Positions 23,608 to 32,125 of a DNA stretch of 37,614 nucleotides are shown in pieces (position 1 is the stretch's first letter; each line of letters opens with the position of its first letter). Origin of the DNA: an uncultured Phascolarctobacterium sp. (lineage in GTDB: Bacteria; Bacillota; Negativicutes; Acidaminococcales; Acidaminococcaceae); NCBI RefSeq assembly GCF_937920985.1, contig NZ_CALDXR010000064.1, positions 1 to 37,614 on the forward strand, in the 5' to 3' direction. The notes under the pieces were generated by a model. The model saw only the letters and a list, made by a program, of their open reading frames with translations. It made no database searches and was not told the origin of the DNA. The position numbers were made by a program, and so were the translations under genes.

Positions 23608-24438
23608 ATGGCTATTAAAAGCTTTAATCCGTATTCTCCTTCCAGACGCTTTATTACTGTGTCTGCCTTCGAAGAGATTACGACTGACAAGCCTTACCGC
23701 CCGCTTGTTGAAAAACTTGGTAAACATGCAGGCCGTAATAATACCGGTAAAATGACTGTTCGTCATCAAGGCGGCGGTCATAAAAAACAATATCGTATCA
23801 TTGATTTCAAGCGTACCAAAGACGGCATTCCGGCTAAGGTTGCTACCATTGAATACGATCCTAACCGTAACGCTCGTATCGCTCTGATCAACTATGCTGA
23901 CGGCGAAAAACGTTACATCATCGCTCCGCTTGATTTGAAAGTTGGCGATATCGTAGTAAGCGGTCCTGACGCAGATATCAAAACCGGTAACTGCCTGCCG
24001 CTGAAAAACATTCCGCTTGGTACTACCGTACACAACGTGGAAATGAAAATTGGTAAAGGCGGCCAAATGGCTCGTAGTGCTGGTACTAGCGCTCAGCTGA
24101 TGGCTAAAGAGGGCGACTACGCTCTGCTCCGTCTTCCTTCTGGCGAAATCCGTAAAGTACATATCAACTGCCGTGCAACCATCGGTCAAGTTGGTAACAT
24201 TGATGCTGAAAACATCTGCATCGGTAAAGCTGGCCGCAGCCGTTGGCTGGGTATCCGTCCTGCTAACCGCGGCGTTGTTATGAATCCTAACGACCATCCG
24301 CATGGTGGTGGTGAAGGTCACTCCCCCGTTGGCCGTAAACGTCCTGTTACTCCTTGGGGTAAATGTGCATTCGGTACTCGTACTCGCAGAGAGAAGAAAG
24401 CTTCTACTAAGTTAATTCTGAAACGTAGAACTAAATAA
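23608..24438 (+). CDS. rplB: 50S ribosomal protein L2
   Basis: Largest 50S primary binder, needed for subunit joining and peptidyl transfer. 276 residues. The conserved HPHGGGEG motif near residue 231-238, holding the His implicated in catalysis, is intact, followed by GRKRPVTPWG. N-terminal KSFNPYSPSRRF is normal. TAGGAGGT precedes the ATG. Confidence 0.99.
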   Translation: MAIKSFNPYSPSRRFITVSAFEEITTDKPYRPLVEKLGKHAGRNNTGKMTVRHQGGGHKKQYRIIDFKRTKDGIPAKVATIEYDPNRNARIALINYADGEKRYIIAPLDLKVGDIVVSGPDADIKTGNCLPLKNIPLGTTVHNVEMKIGKGGQMARSAGTSAQLMAKEGDYALLRLPSGEIRKVHINCRATIGQVGNIDAENICIGKAGRSRWLGIRPANRGVVMNPNDHPHGGGEGHSPVGRKRPVTPWGKCAFGTRTRREKKASTKLILKRRTK

Positions 24439-24469
24439 TAAAACAGGATAAGGAAAGGAGGCTAACCTA

Positions 24470-24745
24470 GTGTCCAGATCAGTTAAAAAAGGACCTTTTG
24501 TCCATGCAAGTCTTTTGAAAAAGATTGACGTGCTTAATGCCGCTAATGATAAAAAAGTTGTTAAGACCTGGTCTCGCAGCTCTACTATTATTCCGTCTTT
24601 CGTTGGTCACACCATTGCGGTTCATGACGGACGCAAACATGTTCCGGTATTCATTACCGAGGATATGGTAGGCCACAAATTAGGAGAATTCGCTCCTACT
24701 CGTACTTACAAAGGTCACGCAGATAAGAGCACCGGCTTAAAATAA
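24470..24745 (+). CDS. rpsS: 30S ribosomal protein S19
   Basis: Head protein that forms a complex with S13 and contacts the A-site finger. 91 residues: SRSVKKGPFVHASLLKK at the start and GHKLGEFAPTRTYKGH near the end. GTG start after AAAGGAGG. Confidence 0.98.
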   Translation: MSRSVKKGPFVHASLLKKIDVLNAANDKKVVKTWSRSSTIIPSFVGHTIAVHDGRKHVPVFITEDMVGHKLGEFAPTRTYKGHADKSTGLK

Positions 24746-24765
24746 GGGGAAAGGGGGACCAAACA

Positions 24766-25098
24766 ATGGAAGCAAAGGCAATTGCAAAATATATCCGTAT
24801 TGCGCCGCGCAAACTGCGCATCGTAATCAATCTCATCCGCGGCAAATCCGTTGGTGAAGCATTCGCGATCCTCAAATATACCCCGAAGGTTGGTTCTGAG
24901 GTAATCGAGAAAGTTCTGCGCAGTGCAGTAGCAAACGCAGAGCACAATTTTGACATGAACGTGGATAACCTGATCGTATCCTACTGTGCAGTAGATCAAG
25001 GTCCGACCATGAAACGTATTCATCCTCGTTCCCGTGGACAGGCTTTCAAAATTCTGAAACGTTCTAGCCACGTAACTGTAGCAGTTAAAGAAAAATAA
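24766..25098 (+). CDS. rplV: 50S ribosomal protein L22
   Basis: Its beta-hairpin narrows the exit tunnel next to L4 and is another macrolide-resistance site; the hairpin region (QGPTMKRIHPRSRGQAFKI, about 81-99) shows no insertion. 110 residues, opening with AKYIRIAPRKLRIVINLIRGK. Confidence 0.98.
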   Translation: MEAKAIAKYIRIAPRKLRIVINLIRGKSVGEAFAILKYTPKVGSEVIEKVLRSAVANAEHNFDMNVDNLIVSYCAVDQGPTMKRIHPRSRGQAFKILKRSSHVTVAVKEK

Positions 25099-25125
25099 TA
25101 TCCCGTCAGAAGGAGGGAAAAGATA

Positions 25126-25794
25126 GTGGGTCAAAAAGTTAATCCGCATGGTCTCCGTGTTGGCGTTATCAAAGGCTGGGATTCCAAATGGTACGCTGGC
25201 AAAGACTATGAGAAATTCTTGTTAGAAGACATTAAAATCCGTGAGTTCATCAAAGAAAAACTGTTCCTGTCCGGTATCTCTAAAGTAGAAATCGAACGCG
25301 CATCTAATAAAGCCCGCATTTCCATCCATACTGCAAAACCTGGTATGGTAATCGGTCGTCAAGGCAGCAACATCGAACTGCTGAAATCCGACCTGAAGAA
25401 AATGACTGAGAGCGCTATCGAAATCAACATCGTAGAAGTTAAAACCCCGGATATGGACGCAACCTTGGTTGCAGAGAACATTGCAGCACAGCTGGAACGC
25501 CGTATCGCTTTCCGTCGTGCTATGAAACAATGCGTTGGCCGTACCATGCGTATGGGTGCTAAAGGTATTAAAATTACCTGCGGCGGTCGTCTTGGCGGTG
25601 CTGAAATTGCACGCAGCGAATCCTATCGTGAAGGCAGCATTCCTCTGCACACCCTGCGTGCTGACATCGATTATGGCACTGCAGAAGCACATACCACTTA
25701 TGGCCGTATCGGCATTAAGGTATGGATTTACAAAGGTGAAGTTCTTCCTGAAAGCAAAGAAGCAGCTAAAGTTGCTCCGGCAAAGGAGGCATAA
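25126..25794 (+). CDS. rpsC: 30S ribosomal protein S3
   Basis: Forms the mRNA entry helicase with S4 and S5. 222 residues with the KH domain GMVIGRQGSNIE (about 67-78, GRQG in place of the usual GxxG loop) and the C-terminal domain RGIKI-like GAKGIKITCGGRLGGAEIAR. GTG start after AAGGAGGG. Its last codons contain the AAAGGAGG used by rplP. Confidence 0.98.
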   Translation: MGQKVNPHGLRVGVIKGWDSKWYAGKDYEKFLLEDIKIREFIKEKLFLSGISKVEIERASNKARISIHTAKPGMVIGRQGSNIELLKSDLKKMTESAIEINIVEVKTPDMDATLVAENIAAQLERRIAFRRAMKQCVGRTMRMGAKGIKITCGGRLGGAEIARSESYREGSIPLHTLRADIDYGTAEAHTTYGRIGIKVWIYKGEVLPESKEAAKVAPAKEA

Positions 25795-25800
25795 TCAGAC

Positions 25801-26253
25801 ATGTTATTACCGAAGAGAGTTAAACATCGTAAACAACATAGAGGTCGTATGACTGGCCGTGCTATGCGCGGTAATAGAATCGCTCATGGCGATTTCGGTC
25901 TGGTAGCATTGGAGCCCGCTTGGATTACCAACCGCCAGATTGAGGCAGCCCGTATCGCAATGACACGTTATATCAAACGTGGCGGTCAAGTTTGGATTCA
26001 AATTTTCCCGGATAAACCGATTACTGCAAAACCTGCTGAAACTCGTATGGGTTCTGGTAAAGGTTCTCCGGAGTACTGGGTAGCAGTAGTTAAACCTGGT
26101 CGCGTTCTGTTCGAAATGAACGGTGTTAGCGAAGAAGTTGCTAAAGAAGCAATGCGTCTTGCTAGCCACAAATTGCCTATCAAATGCAAATTTGTAACTC
26201 GCGCTCAACAGGAAGCTGAAGCTGCCGCACAAGAAAAGGGTGGTGAAGCTTAA
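25801..26253 (+). CDS. rplP: 50S ribosomal protein L16
   Basis: Contacts the A-site tRNA elbow and completes the peptidyl transferase region. 150 residues: MLLPKRVKHRKQHRGRM at the start, RMGSGKGSPEYWVAVVKPGR in the centre. It is about six residues longer than the Bacillus protein, through an Ala/Glu/Gly tail. The stop overlaps the rpmC start (TAATG). Confidence 0.98.
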   Translation: MLLPKRVKHRKQHRGRMTGRAMRGNRIAHGDFGLVALEPAWITNRQIEAARIAMTRYIKRGGQVWIQIFPDKPITAKPAETRMGSGKGSPEYWVAVVKPGRVLFEMNGVSEEVAKEAMRLASHKLPIKCKFVTRAQQEAEAAAQEKGGEA

Positions 26254-26447
26254 TGAAAACAACAGAAATTCGTGAATTGTCTGCTGCTGAGTTAGACACC
26301 AAGTTGGCAGATTTGAAAGAGGAACTCTTCAATCTGCGTTTTCAAATGGCAACCGGTCAATGTGAAAATCCGATGAAAATTCGTGACGTTAAGAAATCCA
26401 TTGCCCGTATCAAAACAATCCAGCGTGAACGTGAGCTCAAGGCTTAA
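26253..26447 (+). CDS. rpmC: 50S ribosomal protein L29
   Basis: Small helical hairpin protein at the tunnel exit next to L23. 64 residues with ELSAAELDTKLADLKEELFNLRFQMATGQ and the SIARIKTIQRE C-terminal helix. Its ATG shares one base with the rplP stop. Confidence 0.97.
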   Translation: MKTTEIRELSAAELDTKLADLKEELFNLRFQMATGQCENPMKIRDVKKSIARIKTIQRERELKA

Positions 26448-26479
26448 CTGTTTTGAAGTATAACAAGGAGGAAACAGTC

Positions 26480-26740
26480 GTGACCGAAGAAAGAAACGCA
26501 CGTGTTACCCGTATTGGTAAAGTTGTCAGCGATAAAATGCAGAAAACTGTCGTAGTTGCAGTAGAACGTTTCGTTCAGCATCCGCTGTACAAAAAAGGCG
26601 TACAACATACTATTAAATTTAAAGCTCATGATGAAAATAACGAAGCACATGTTGGCGACGTAGTTGAAATTATGCAAACTCGTCCGCTGTCTAAAGATAA
26701 ATGCTGGCGCGTTATTGAAATCTTAGAGCGTGCTAAATAA
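26480..26740 (+). CDS. rpsQ: 30S ribosomal protein S17
   Basis: OB-fold protein binding the 5' domain of 16S rRNA. 86 residues with RIGKVVSDKMQKTVVVAVERF and HPLYKK. GTG 26480 is 8 bases after AAGGAGG (26465-26471); an in-frame TTG at 26453 lies before the binding site and is rejected. Confidence 0.97.
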   Translation: MTEERNARVTRIGKVVSDKMQKTVVVAVERFVQHPLYKKGVQHTIKFKAHDENNEAHVGDVVEIMQTRPLSKDKCWRVIEILERAK

Positions 26741-26778
26741 TTTTGCCGAAGAGTTAGTCCGGCAAGGGAGGGAAATCC

Positions 26779-27147
26779 ATGATACAACAACAAACTATCC
26801 TTAATGTTGGTGACAACACTGGCGCTAAGAAGGTTATGTGTATCCGTGTATTAGGCGGTTCTTACCGCAAATATGCTAATATCGGTGACGTTATCGTATG
26901 TGCTGTTAAAGATGCATCACCCGGTGGCGTTGTAAAAAAAGGCGACGTAGTTAAAGCAGTTGTTGTTCGTTCCGTTAAAGGTGTTCGCCGTGCAGACGGT
27001 TCCTACATCCGTTTTGATGAGAACGCAGCAGTTGTAATCAAAGACGACAAGAGCCCGCGCGGCACTCGTATTTTTGGGCCTGTTGCCCGCGAACTTCGCG
27101 AAAAAGACTTCATGAAAATCATTTCTCTGGCACCGGAAGTGCTGTAA
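26779..27147 (+). CDS. rplN: 50S ribosomal protein L14
   Basis: Forms intersubunit bridge B8 and is the docking place for the silencing factor RsfS. 122 residues: MIQQQTILNVGDNTGAKKV at the start, RGTRIFGPVARELREKDFMKIISLAPEVL at the end. AAGGGAGGG precedes the ATG. Confidence 0.99.
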   Translation: MIQQQTILNVGDNTGAKKVMCIRVLGGSYRKYANIGDVIVCAVKDASPGGVVKKGDVVKAVVVRSVKGVRRADGSYIRFDENAAVVIKDDKSPRGTRIFGPVARELREKDFMKIISLAPEVL

Positions 27148-27184
27148 GAAATTAGATAACGCACTGTAAGGAGGTGTTCTTGAC

Positions 27185-27514
27185 ATGGCAAATGCTGTAA
27201 AGCTGCATGTTAAAAAAGGCGATACCGTTCTTGTACTGTCCGGCAAGGATAAAGGCAAGCAAGGTAAGATCGTTGAAGCTCTGCCTAAGAAAGCCAAAGT
27301 GGTTGTTGAAGGCGTGAATAAAGTAAAACGTCATACCAAACCGTCTCAGGCAAATCCTCAAGGCGGCATCATTACTAAAGAAGCTCCGCTCGCTTCTTCC
27401 AAAGTAATGCTGGTATGCCCGGTTTGCAAACAAGCTACCCGTATTAAAAAGACCGAAGTTGCCGGTGCTTTCGTAAGAACCTGCAAAAAATGCGGTGAAG
27501 TAATCGATAAATAA
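27185..27514 (+). CDS. rplX: 50S ribosomal protein L24, with zinc-ribbon-like C-terminus
   Basis: Assembly initiator of the 50S with a KOW motif (KKGDTVLVLSGKDKGKQGKI, about 10-29). 109 residues. The C-terminal part holds CPVC and CKKC pairs (near residues 78-81 and 99-102), a four-Cys arrangement able to bind zinc; many L24 proteins have lost it. AAGGAGGTG lies about 10 bases before the ATG. Confidence 0.97.
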   Translation: MANAVKLHVKKGDTVLVLSGKDKGKQGKIVEALPKKAKVVVEGVNKVKRHTKPSQANPQGGIITKEAPLASSKVMLVCPVCKQATRIKKTEVAGAFVRTCKKCGEVIDK

Positions 27515-27541
27515 TTTTCCGGGAAAGGAGGAAATAACTGA

Positions 27542-28087
27542 ATGGCAAAGACCAGATTGCAAGAAAAATATTTGTCTGAAGTAGCTAAGGCTATGCATGA
27601 CAAATTCCAATATAAAAACGTAATGGAAATCCCTAAAATTGAGAAAGTTGTAATCAACATGGGTGTTGGCGAGGCTGTAGGCAACAGCAAAGCTCTGGAA
27701 AGCGCAGTTGCTGATATGACTCAGATCGCAGGTCAAAAACCTGTTATCACCAAAGCTAAGAAATCCATCGCAGCTTTCAAAGTACGTCAAGGCATGCCTC
27801 TGGGTGCTAAAGTAACCCTGCGTGGCGACCGTATGTACTATTTCCTTGATAAACTGATGAATCTCGCTCTTCCGCGCGTACGTGACTTCCGTGGCGTAAA
27901 TGCTTCCGCATTTGACGGCCGTGGCAACTACGCACTGGGTCTGAAAGAACAATTGATTTTCCCGGAAATCGAATATGATAAGATCGATAAAGTTCGTGGC
28001 ATGGATATCATCATTGTGACTACCGCTAAGACAGACGAGGAAGCTAGAGAGCTGCTCAAACTCCTCGGAATGCCGTTCGGCGCATAA
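27542..28087 (+). CDS. rplE: 50S ribosomal protein L5
   Basis: Part of the 5S rRNA particle with L18 and L25-type proteins, and bridges to S13. 181 residues: RLQEKYLSEVAKAMHDKFQYKNVMEIPKIEK at the start and DIIIVTTAKTDEEARELLKLLGMPF at the end, normal length. Confidence 0.99.
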   Translation: MAKTRLQEKYLSEVAKAMHDKFQYKNVMEIPKIEKVVINMGVGEAVGNSKALESAVADMTQIAGQKPVITKAKKSIAAFKVRQGMPLGAKVTLRGDRMYYFLDKLMNLALPRVRDFRGVNASAFDGRGNYALGLKEQLIFPEIEYDKIDKVRGMDIIIVTTAKTDEEARELLKLLGMPFGA

Positions 28088-28103
28088 GTGAGGAGGGAAC
28101 ACA

Positions 28104-28289
28104 TTGGCTAAAAAAGCCCTGATCGAAAAATGGAAAGGCGAACCGAAATTCGAAGTTCGTCATTATAACCGCTGCAAAGTTTGCGGCAGACCTCATGGCT
28201 ATATGCGTAAATTTGGCCTCTGCCGTATCTGCTTCCGTGAATATGCTTATAAAGGAGCTATTCCGGGCGTAACCAAAGCAAGCTGGTAA
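28104..28289 (+). CDS. rpsN: 30S ribosomal protein S14, type Z (zinc-binding)
   Basis: 61 residues with CKVC and CRIC pairs (near 24-27 and 40-43) that bind one zinc, the short C+ form standard in Firmicutes cores. TTG start, 8 bases after GAGGAGGG, between rplE and rpsH. A zinc-free S14 paralogue, used in zinc starvation in other species, is not in this window. Confidence 0.97.
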   Translation: MAKKALIEKWKGEPKFEVRHYNRCKVCGRPHGYMRKFGLCRICFREYAYKGAIPGVTKASW

Positions 28290-28320
28290 GACAGACAACA
28301 AGGAAGGAGGGTATTTAAGT

Positions 28321-28719
28321 ATGGTAATGACTGACCCGATTGCTGATATGCTTACCCGTATTCGTAACGCAAATTCAGTTCATCATGATAAAGTTGAAAT
28401 CCCCGGCAGCAAGATTAAGCTGGCTATTGCTGAAATCCTGAAAGCCGAAGGTTTCATTAAAGATTTCGAAGTTATTGCTGACAGTAAACAAAATGTTATC
28501 CGCGTCAGCCTGAAATACGGTGCTAATAAGGAGAAGGTAATCTCCGGTATTAAACGTATTTCCAAACCTGGTCTGAGAGTTTATTCTCAAAAAGACCAAC
28601 TGCCTAGAGTCCTCGGAGGTCTGGGTATTGCATTAATTTCTACTTCCCAAGGCTTGATGACCGACAAAGCTGCTCGTAAAGCAGGCTTGGGCGGCGAAGT
28701 TCTTGCATACGTATGGTAA
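28321..28719 (+). CDS. rpsH: 30S ribosomal protein S8
   Basis: Central-domain organiser of 16S rRNA and, in enterics, repressor of the spc operon. 132 residues: TDPIADMLTRIRNAN at the start, the C-terminal STSQGLMTDKAARKAGLGGEVLAYVW motif complete. ATG 28321 is 10 bases after GGAGG; ATG 28327 would be too far. Confidence 0.99.
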   Translation: MVMTDPIADMLTRIRNANSVHHDKVEIPGSKIKLAIAEILKAEGFIKDFEVIADSKQNVIRVSLKYGANKEKVISGIKRISKPGLRVYSQKDQLPRVLGGLGIALISTSQGLMTDKAARKAGLGGEVLAYVW

Positions 28720-28746
28720 TACTAAAAAGATAGGAGGTGCTCGTAC

Positions 28747-29295
28747 GTGTCTAGAATTGGTAAGATGCCAATTACTGTTCCCGCTGGTGTAACAGTTACT
28801 ATTGAAGATAATCACGTGACCGTTAAAGGTCCTAAAGGCGAATTAGCTCGCCAAATCAATAAAAACATGAAGCTGACCATGGACAATGGTGTAATCACCG
28901 TTGAACGTCCGGACGATGAAAAAGAAAGCCGTTCTCTGCATGGTCTGTCCCGTACCCTGATCAACAACATGATCATCGGTGTAACCCAAGGCTTCAGCAA
29001 AACTCTGGAAATTAATGGTGTTGGTTACCGTGCTGCTAAGCAAGGCCAAAACATTAACTTCACTCTGGGTTTCTCTCACCCGGTTGTAAAAGAGCCGCCT
29101 GCAGGTATTACTTTTGAAGTTCCCGCTCCGAACAAGATCGTTGTTAGCGGTGCTGATAAAGAAGTTGTAGGTGCAGTTGCTGCAGATATCCGTACTTTGC
29201 GTCCGCCTGAACCTTACAAAGGTAAAGGTATCCGTTACGAAGGCGAACATGTTCGTCGTAAGATTGGTAAAGCCGGCGCTAAAGGCAAGAAATAA
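28747..29295 (+). CDS. rplF: 50S ribosomal protein L6
   Basis: Binds helix 97 near the factor-binding site. 182 residues: two similar domains, SRIGKMPITVPAGV at the start, PEPYKGKGIRYEGEHVRRKIGKAGAKGKK at the end. GTG start after TAGGAGGTG. Confidence 0.99.
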   Translation: MSRIGKMPITVPAGVTVTIEDNHVTVKGPKGELARQINKNMKLTMDNGVITVERPDDEKESRSLHGLSRTLINNMIIGVTQGFSKTLEINGVGYRAAKQGQNINFTLGFSHPVVKEPPAGITFEVPAPNKIVVSGADKEVVGAVAADIRTLRPPEPYKGKGIRYEGEHVRRKIGKAGAKGKK

Positions 29296-29320
29296 TTTCT
29301 AAAAGAAGGGAGTGAAACTC

Positions 29321-29683
29321 TTGCTTAACAGAGTTGATAAAAACGAGAAACGTCAAAAACGTCATCTCCGTTCTCGTAGATATATTATCGGTACTGCTGA
29401 AAAACCTCGTCTGAACGTATACCGTTCCCTGTCCAACATTTATGCACAGGTTATTAACGATGAGACCGGCGAAACTATCGCTGCTGCCAGCACCGTTGAA
29501 AAAGATCTGAAAGAAAACTACGGCGGCAACATTGAGGCTGCTAAAGCTGTAGGCAAAGCAATCGCTGAAAAAGCGCTGGCTAAGGGTGTAAAAGAAGTTG
29601 TATTCGATCGTGGTGGCTATCTGTACCACGGCCGTGTAGCTGCCCTGGCTGAAGCTGCTCGCGAAGCTGGCCTGGTATTCTAA
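29321..29683 (+). CDS. rplR: 50S ribosomal protein L18
   Basis: Binds 5S rRNA and brings it to the 50S. 120 residues, ending FDRGGYLYHGRVAALAEAAREAGLVF. The start is TTG 29321 (MLNRVDKN), 8 bases after GGGAG; the upstream GTG at 29312 lies inside the binding site and is rejected. The resulting length equals the Bacillus protein. Confidence 0.95.
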   Translation: MLNRVDKNEKRQKRHLRSRRYIIGTAEKPRLNVYRSLSNIYAQVINDETGETIAAASTVEKDLKENYGGNIEAAKAVGKAIAEKALAKGVKEVVFDRGGYLYHGRVAALAEAAREAGLVF

Positions 29684-29700
29684 GAGAAGGAGGAAATAAA

Positions 29701-30201
29701 GTGGCGAACTTCGAAAATAAAGAAAACGAATTACAAGAAAAAGTCGTTTTCATCAACCGTGTTGCTAAGGTTGTTAAAGGCGGACGTCGTTTCTCCTTCG
29801 CTGCACTTGTTGTTGTAGGTGATGAAAATGGTCATGTAGGCATGGGCCTGGGTAAAGCTGCAGAGGTTCCTGAAGCTATTCGCAAAGGCGTTGAAGACGC
29901 TAAGAAAAACCTGGTTACTGTACCGCTGGTTGGTACTACCATTCCTCATGAAAACATCGGTGTATTCGGCGCAGGCCGCGTATTCCTGAAACCGGCTGCA
30001 GAAGGTACCGGCGTTATCGCTGGCGGCCCTGTACGTGCCGTACTGGAACTGGCTGGCGTTCGTGATATTCTTACTAAATCTCAAGGCTCTTCCAACCCGA
30101 ACAACATGGTTCGTGCAACCATTGAAGGTCTGAAATCCTTGAAGAGTGCTGAAGCTGTTGCAGCTCTGCGTGGTAAAACCGTAGAAGAATTGTTGGGCTA
30201 A
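29701..30201 (+). CDS. rpsE: 30S ribosomal protein S5
   Basis: Helps decoding accuracy and mRNA entry. 166 residues with the dsRNA-binding-like N-terminal fold (VVFINRVAKVVKGGRRFSFAALVVVGD) and GPVRAVLELAGVRDILTKSQGSSNPNNMVRAT. The spectinomycin loop (VVKGGRRFSF) is unaltered. GTG start after AAGGAGG. Confidence 0.99.
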   Translation: MANFENKENELQEKVVFINRVAKVVKGGRRFSFAALVVVGDENGHVGMGLGKAAEVPEAIRKGVEDAKKNLVTVPLVGTTIPHENIGVFGAGRVFLKPAAEGTGVIAGGPVRAVLELAGVRDILTKSQGSSNPNNMVRATIEGLKSLKSAEAVAALRGKTVEELLG

Positions 30202-30214
30202 GGAGGACTTTGTC

Positions 30215-30394
30215 ATGGCACAAATTAAAATCACCCTGACCCGCAGCCTGATCGGTTACCCCAAAGATCAGCGTGCAACCGTTAAAGCTCTGGGCTTAGG
30301 TAAAATCAATACTAGCGTTGTTAAAGAAGATACTCCGACTATTCGCGGCATGGTTCACAAGGTTGAACATCTCGTGAAGGTTGAAGAAGCGTAA
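30215..30394 (+). CDS. rpmD: 50S ribosomal protein L30
   Basis: A 59-residue protein beginning MAQIKITLTRSLIGYPKDQR and containing ALGLGKINTSV and TPTIRGMVHKVEHLVKVEE, the standard short bacterial L30. AAGGAGG lies about 8 bases before the ATG. It sits between rpsE and rplO, its conserved place. Confidence 0.97.
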   Translation: MAQIKITLTRSLIGYPKDQRATVKALGLGKINTSVVKEDTPTIRGMVHKVEHLVKVEEA

Positions 30395-30414
30395 GACAAG
30401 GAGGTGTACTGAAG

Positions 30415-30855
30415 ATGAATTTACATGAATTGTCTCCCGCTCCGGGATCTAAACGTGTAGCAGTTCGCGTAGGTCGCGGCCTGGGCAGTGGCTTAGGCAA
30501 GACTTCCGGCAAAGGCCAGAAAGGTCAGAAATCCCGTTCCGGCGGTGTTAAGCGCCCTGGATTTGAAGGTGGTCAAAGACCTCTGTACCTGCGTCTTCCG
30601 AAACGCGGTTTCTACAATAAATTTGGTAAAGATTATGTTGAAATCAACGTTTCCGTACTCAATCGTTTTGAAGACGGCACCGTTGTTGAACCTGTAATGC
30701 TCATTGAAGAAGGTGTTGTTAAGAACATTCGTGACGGCATCCGTATTCTTGGCAATGGCGAATTAACCAAAAAGCTTACTGTACAAGCTATGGGCTTCAG
30801 CAAGTCCGCTGAAGAAAAAATCGTTGCAGCTGGCGGTAAGATTGAGGTGATCTAA
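30415..30855 (+). CDS. rplO: 50S ribosomal protein L15
   Basis: Late 50S assembly protein. 146 residues: MNLHELSPAPGSKRVAVRVGRG at the start, the Gly/Lys-rich extension SGKGQKGQKSRSGGVKRPGFEGGQ that threads into rRNA, and a globular C-terminus. Its last codons hold the GAGGTGA used by secY, which starts one base after the stop. Confidence 0.98.
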   Translation: MNLHELSPAPGSKRVAVRVGRGLGSGLGKTSGKGQKGQKSRSGGVKRPGFEGGQRPLYLRLPKRGFYNKFGKDYVEINVSVLNRFEDGTVVEPVMLIEEGVVKNIRDGIRILGNGELTKKLTVQAMGFSKSAEEKIVAAGGKIEVI

Positions 30856-30856
30856 A

Positions 30857-32113
30857 GTGTTAGCAGCCCTTGCAAACATATTTAGAATAACAGAACTCAG
30901 GCAAAAAGTTATATTTACTCTCGCCATGTTCATCGTATTCAGGGCTGGAACACATATACCTGTTCCTGGCGTAAACGCTTCTGTCATTGAACAGCTTTTC
31001 CGTAGCGGCAATCTCTTCGGACTGCTTGATATGTTCAGTGGCGGCGCCTTGAGCAAATTCTCCATTTTTGCTATGAGTATTACCCCATATATCAATGCTT
31101 CAATTATTTTACAGTTATTGAAGGTAGTTGTACCGACCTTGGAACAATGGTCCAAGGAAGGTGAGGAAGGCTTCAAGAAAACGACAAAGCTTACACGTAT
31201 GCTGACGGTGGCTTTGGCGTTTATCCAAGCCTGCGGTATGGCCTACGGCCTGAAGATGGCGATTAATAACCCCGGGATTTTCTCAATCCTGCTTATTGCT
31301 CTCACACTTACTGCAGGAACCGTTTTCCTTATGTGGATAGGCGAGCAGATTACAGCTCGCGGTGTCGGCAATGGTATTTCCCTGATAATCTTTGCCGGTA
31401 TCGTATCCAGACTTCCGGATGGACTTAAAGTAATTTTCCAATATCTGCAGGCTGGCACGGTAAGCTTATTGAACGTTATTTTGTTCGCGGCTATAGCCCT
31501 GGCGATGGTAGTTTTCGTAATTATCATTTCTGAGGGTATTCGCAAAATCCCCGTTCAGTATGCTAAGCGTGTAGTAGGCAAAAAGGCTTATGGCGGTCAT
31601 ACAAGCTATATCCCTCTGAAGGTCAATCAGGCAGGCGTTATTCCGATCATCTTCGCTTCTTCGGTGTTGATGTTCCCTGTAACAATTGCTCAGTTCGTTG
31701 ATGTTCCCTGGGTTAAAGCAATGGGTAAGCTCTTTCAGTGGGGCAGCCCGCTGCAGACCACATTATATGTTCTGATGATTTTGTTCTTCACTTACTTCTA
31801 TACAGCAGTAAGCCTGAACATCGGAGATCTTTCCGATAATATCAAAAAGAATGGTGGCTTTATTCCCGGTTTAAGACCCGGTAATCCTACTACAGAATAT
31901 CTTGACAAGGTAATGTCCAGAATAACTTTGGCCGGTGCGATTTTCCTCTCATTAATTGCGCTGATGCCTCATGTTATCGGATGGGTAACACGCATTGAAG
32001 GTGTGTACTTCGGCGGTACCGCTTTGTTGATCGTTGTTGGTGTTGCATTACAAACTATGAAGCAAATAGAGTCCATGGTTCTGATGCGTCATTATCATGG
32101 CTTTATGAAATAG
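30857..32113 (+). CDS. secY: Preprotein translocase channel subunit SecY
   Basis: The protein-conducting channel of the inner membrane. 418 residues with ten predicted membrane segments, the plug region after the first (GTHIPVPGVN), the cytosolic loops carrying KVNQAGVIPIIFASS and the C-terminal PGNPTTEYLDKVMSRIT loop that SecA contacts. GTG start, coupled to rplO. SecE and SecG are not in the window. Confidence 0.99.
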   Translation: MLAALANIFRITELRQKVIFTLAMFIVFRAGTHIPVPGVNASVIEQLFRSGNLFGLLDMFSGGALSKFSIFAMSITPYINASIILQLLKVVVPTLEQWSKEGEEGFKKTTKLTRMLTVALAFIQACGMAYGLKMAINNPGIFSILLIALTLTAGTVFLMWIGEQITARGVGNGISLIIFAGIVSRLPDGLKVIFQYLQAGTVSLLNVILFAAIALAMVVFVIIISEGIRKIPVQYAKRVVGKKAYGGHTSYIPLKVNQAGVIPIIFASSVLMFPVTIAQFVDVPWVKAMGKLFQWGSPLQTTLYVLMILFFTYFYTAVSLNIGDLSDNIKKNGGFIPGLRPGNPTTEYLDKVMSRITLAGAIFLSLIALMPHVIGWVTRIEGVYFGGTALLIVVGVALQTMKQIESMVLMRHYHGFMK

Positions 32114-32125
32114 GAGGAGTTCAGA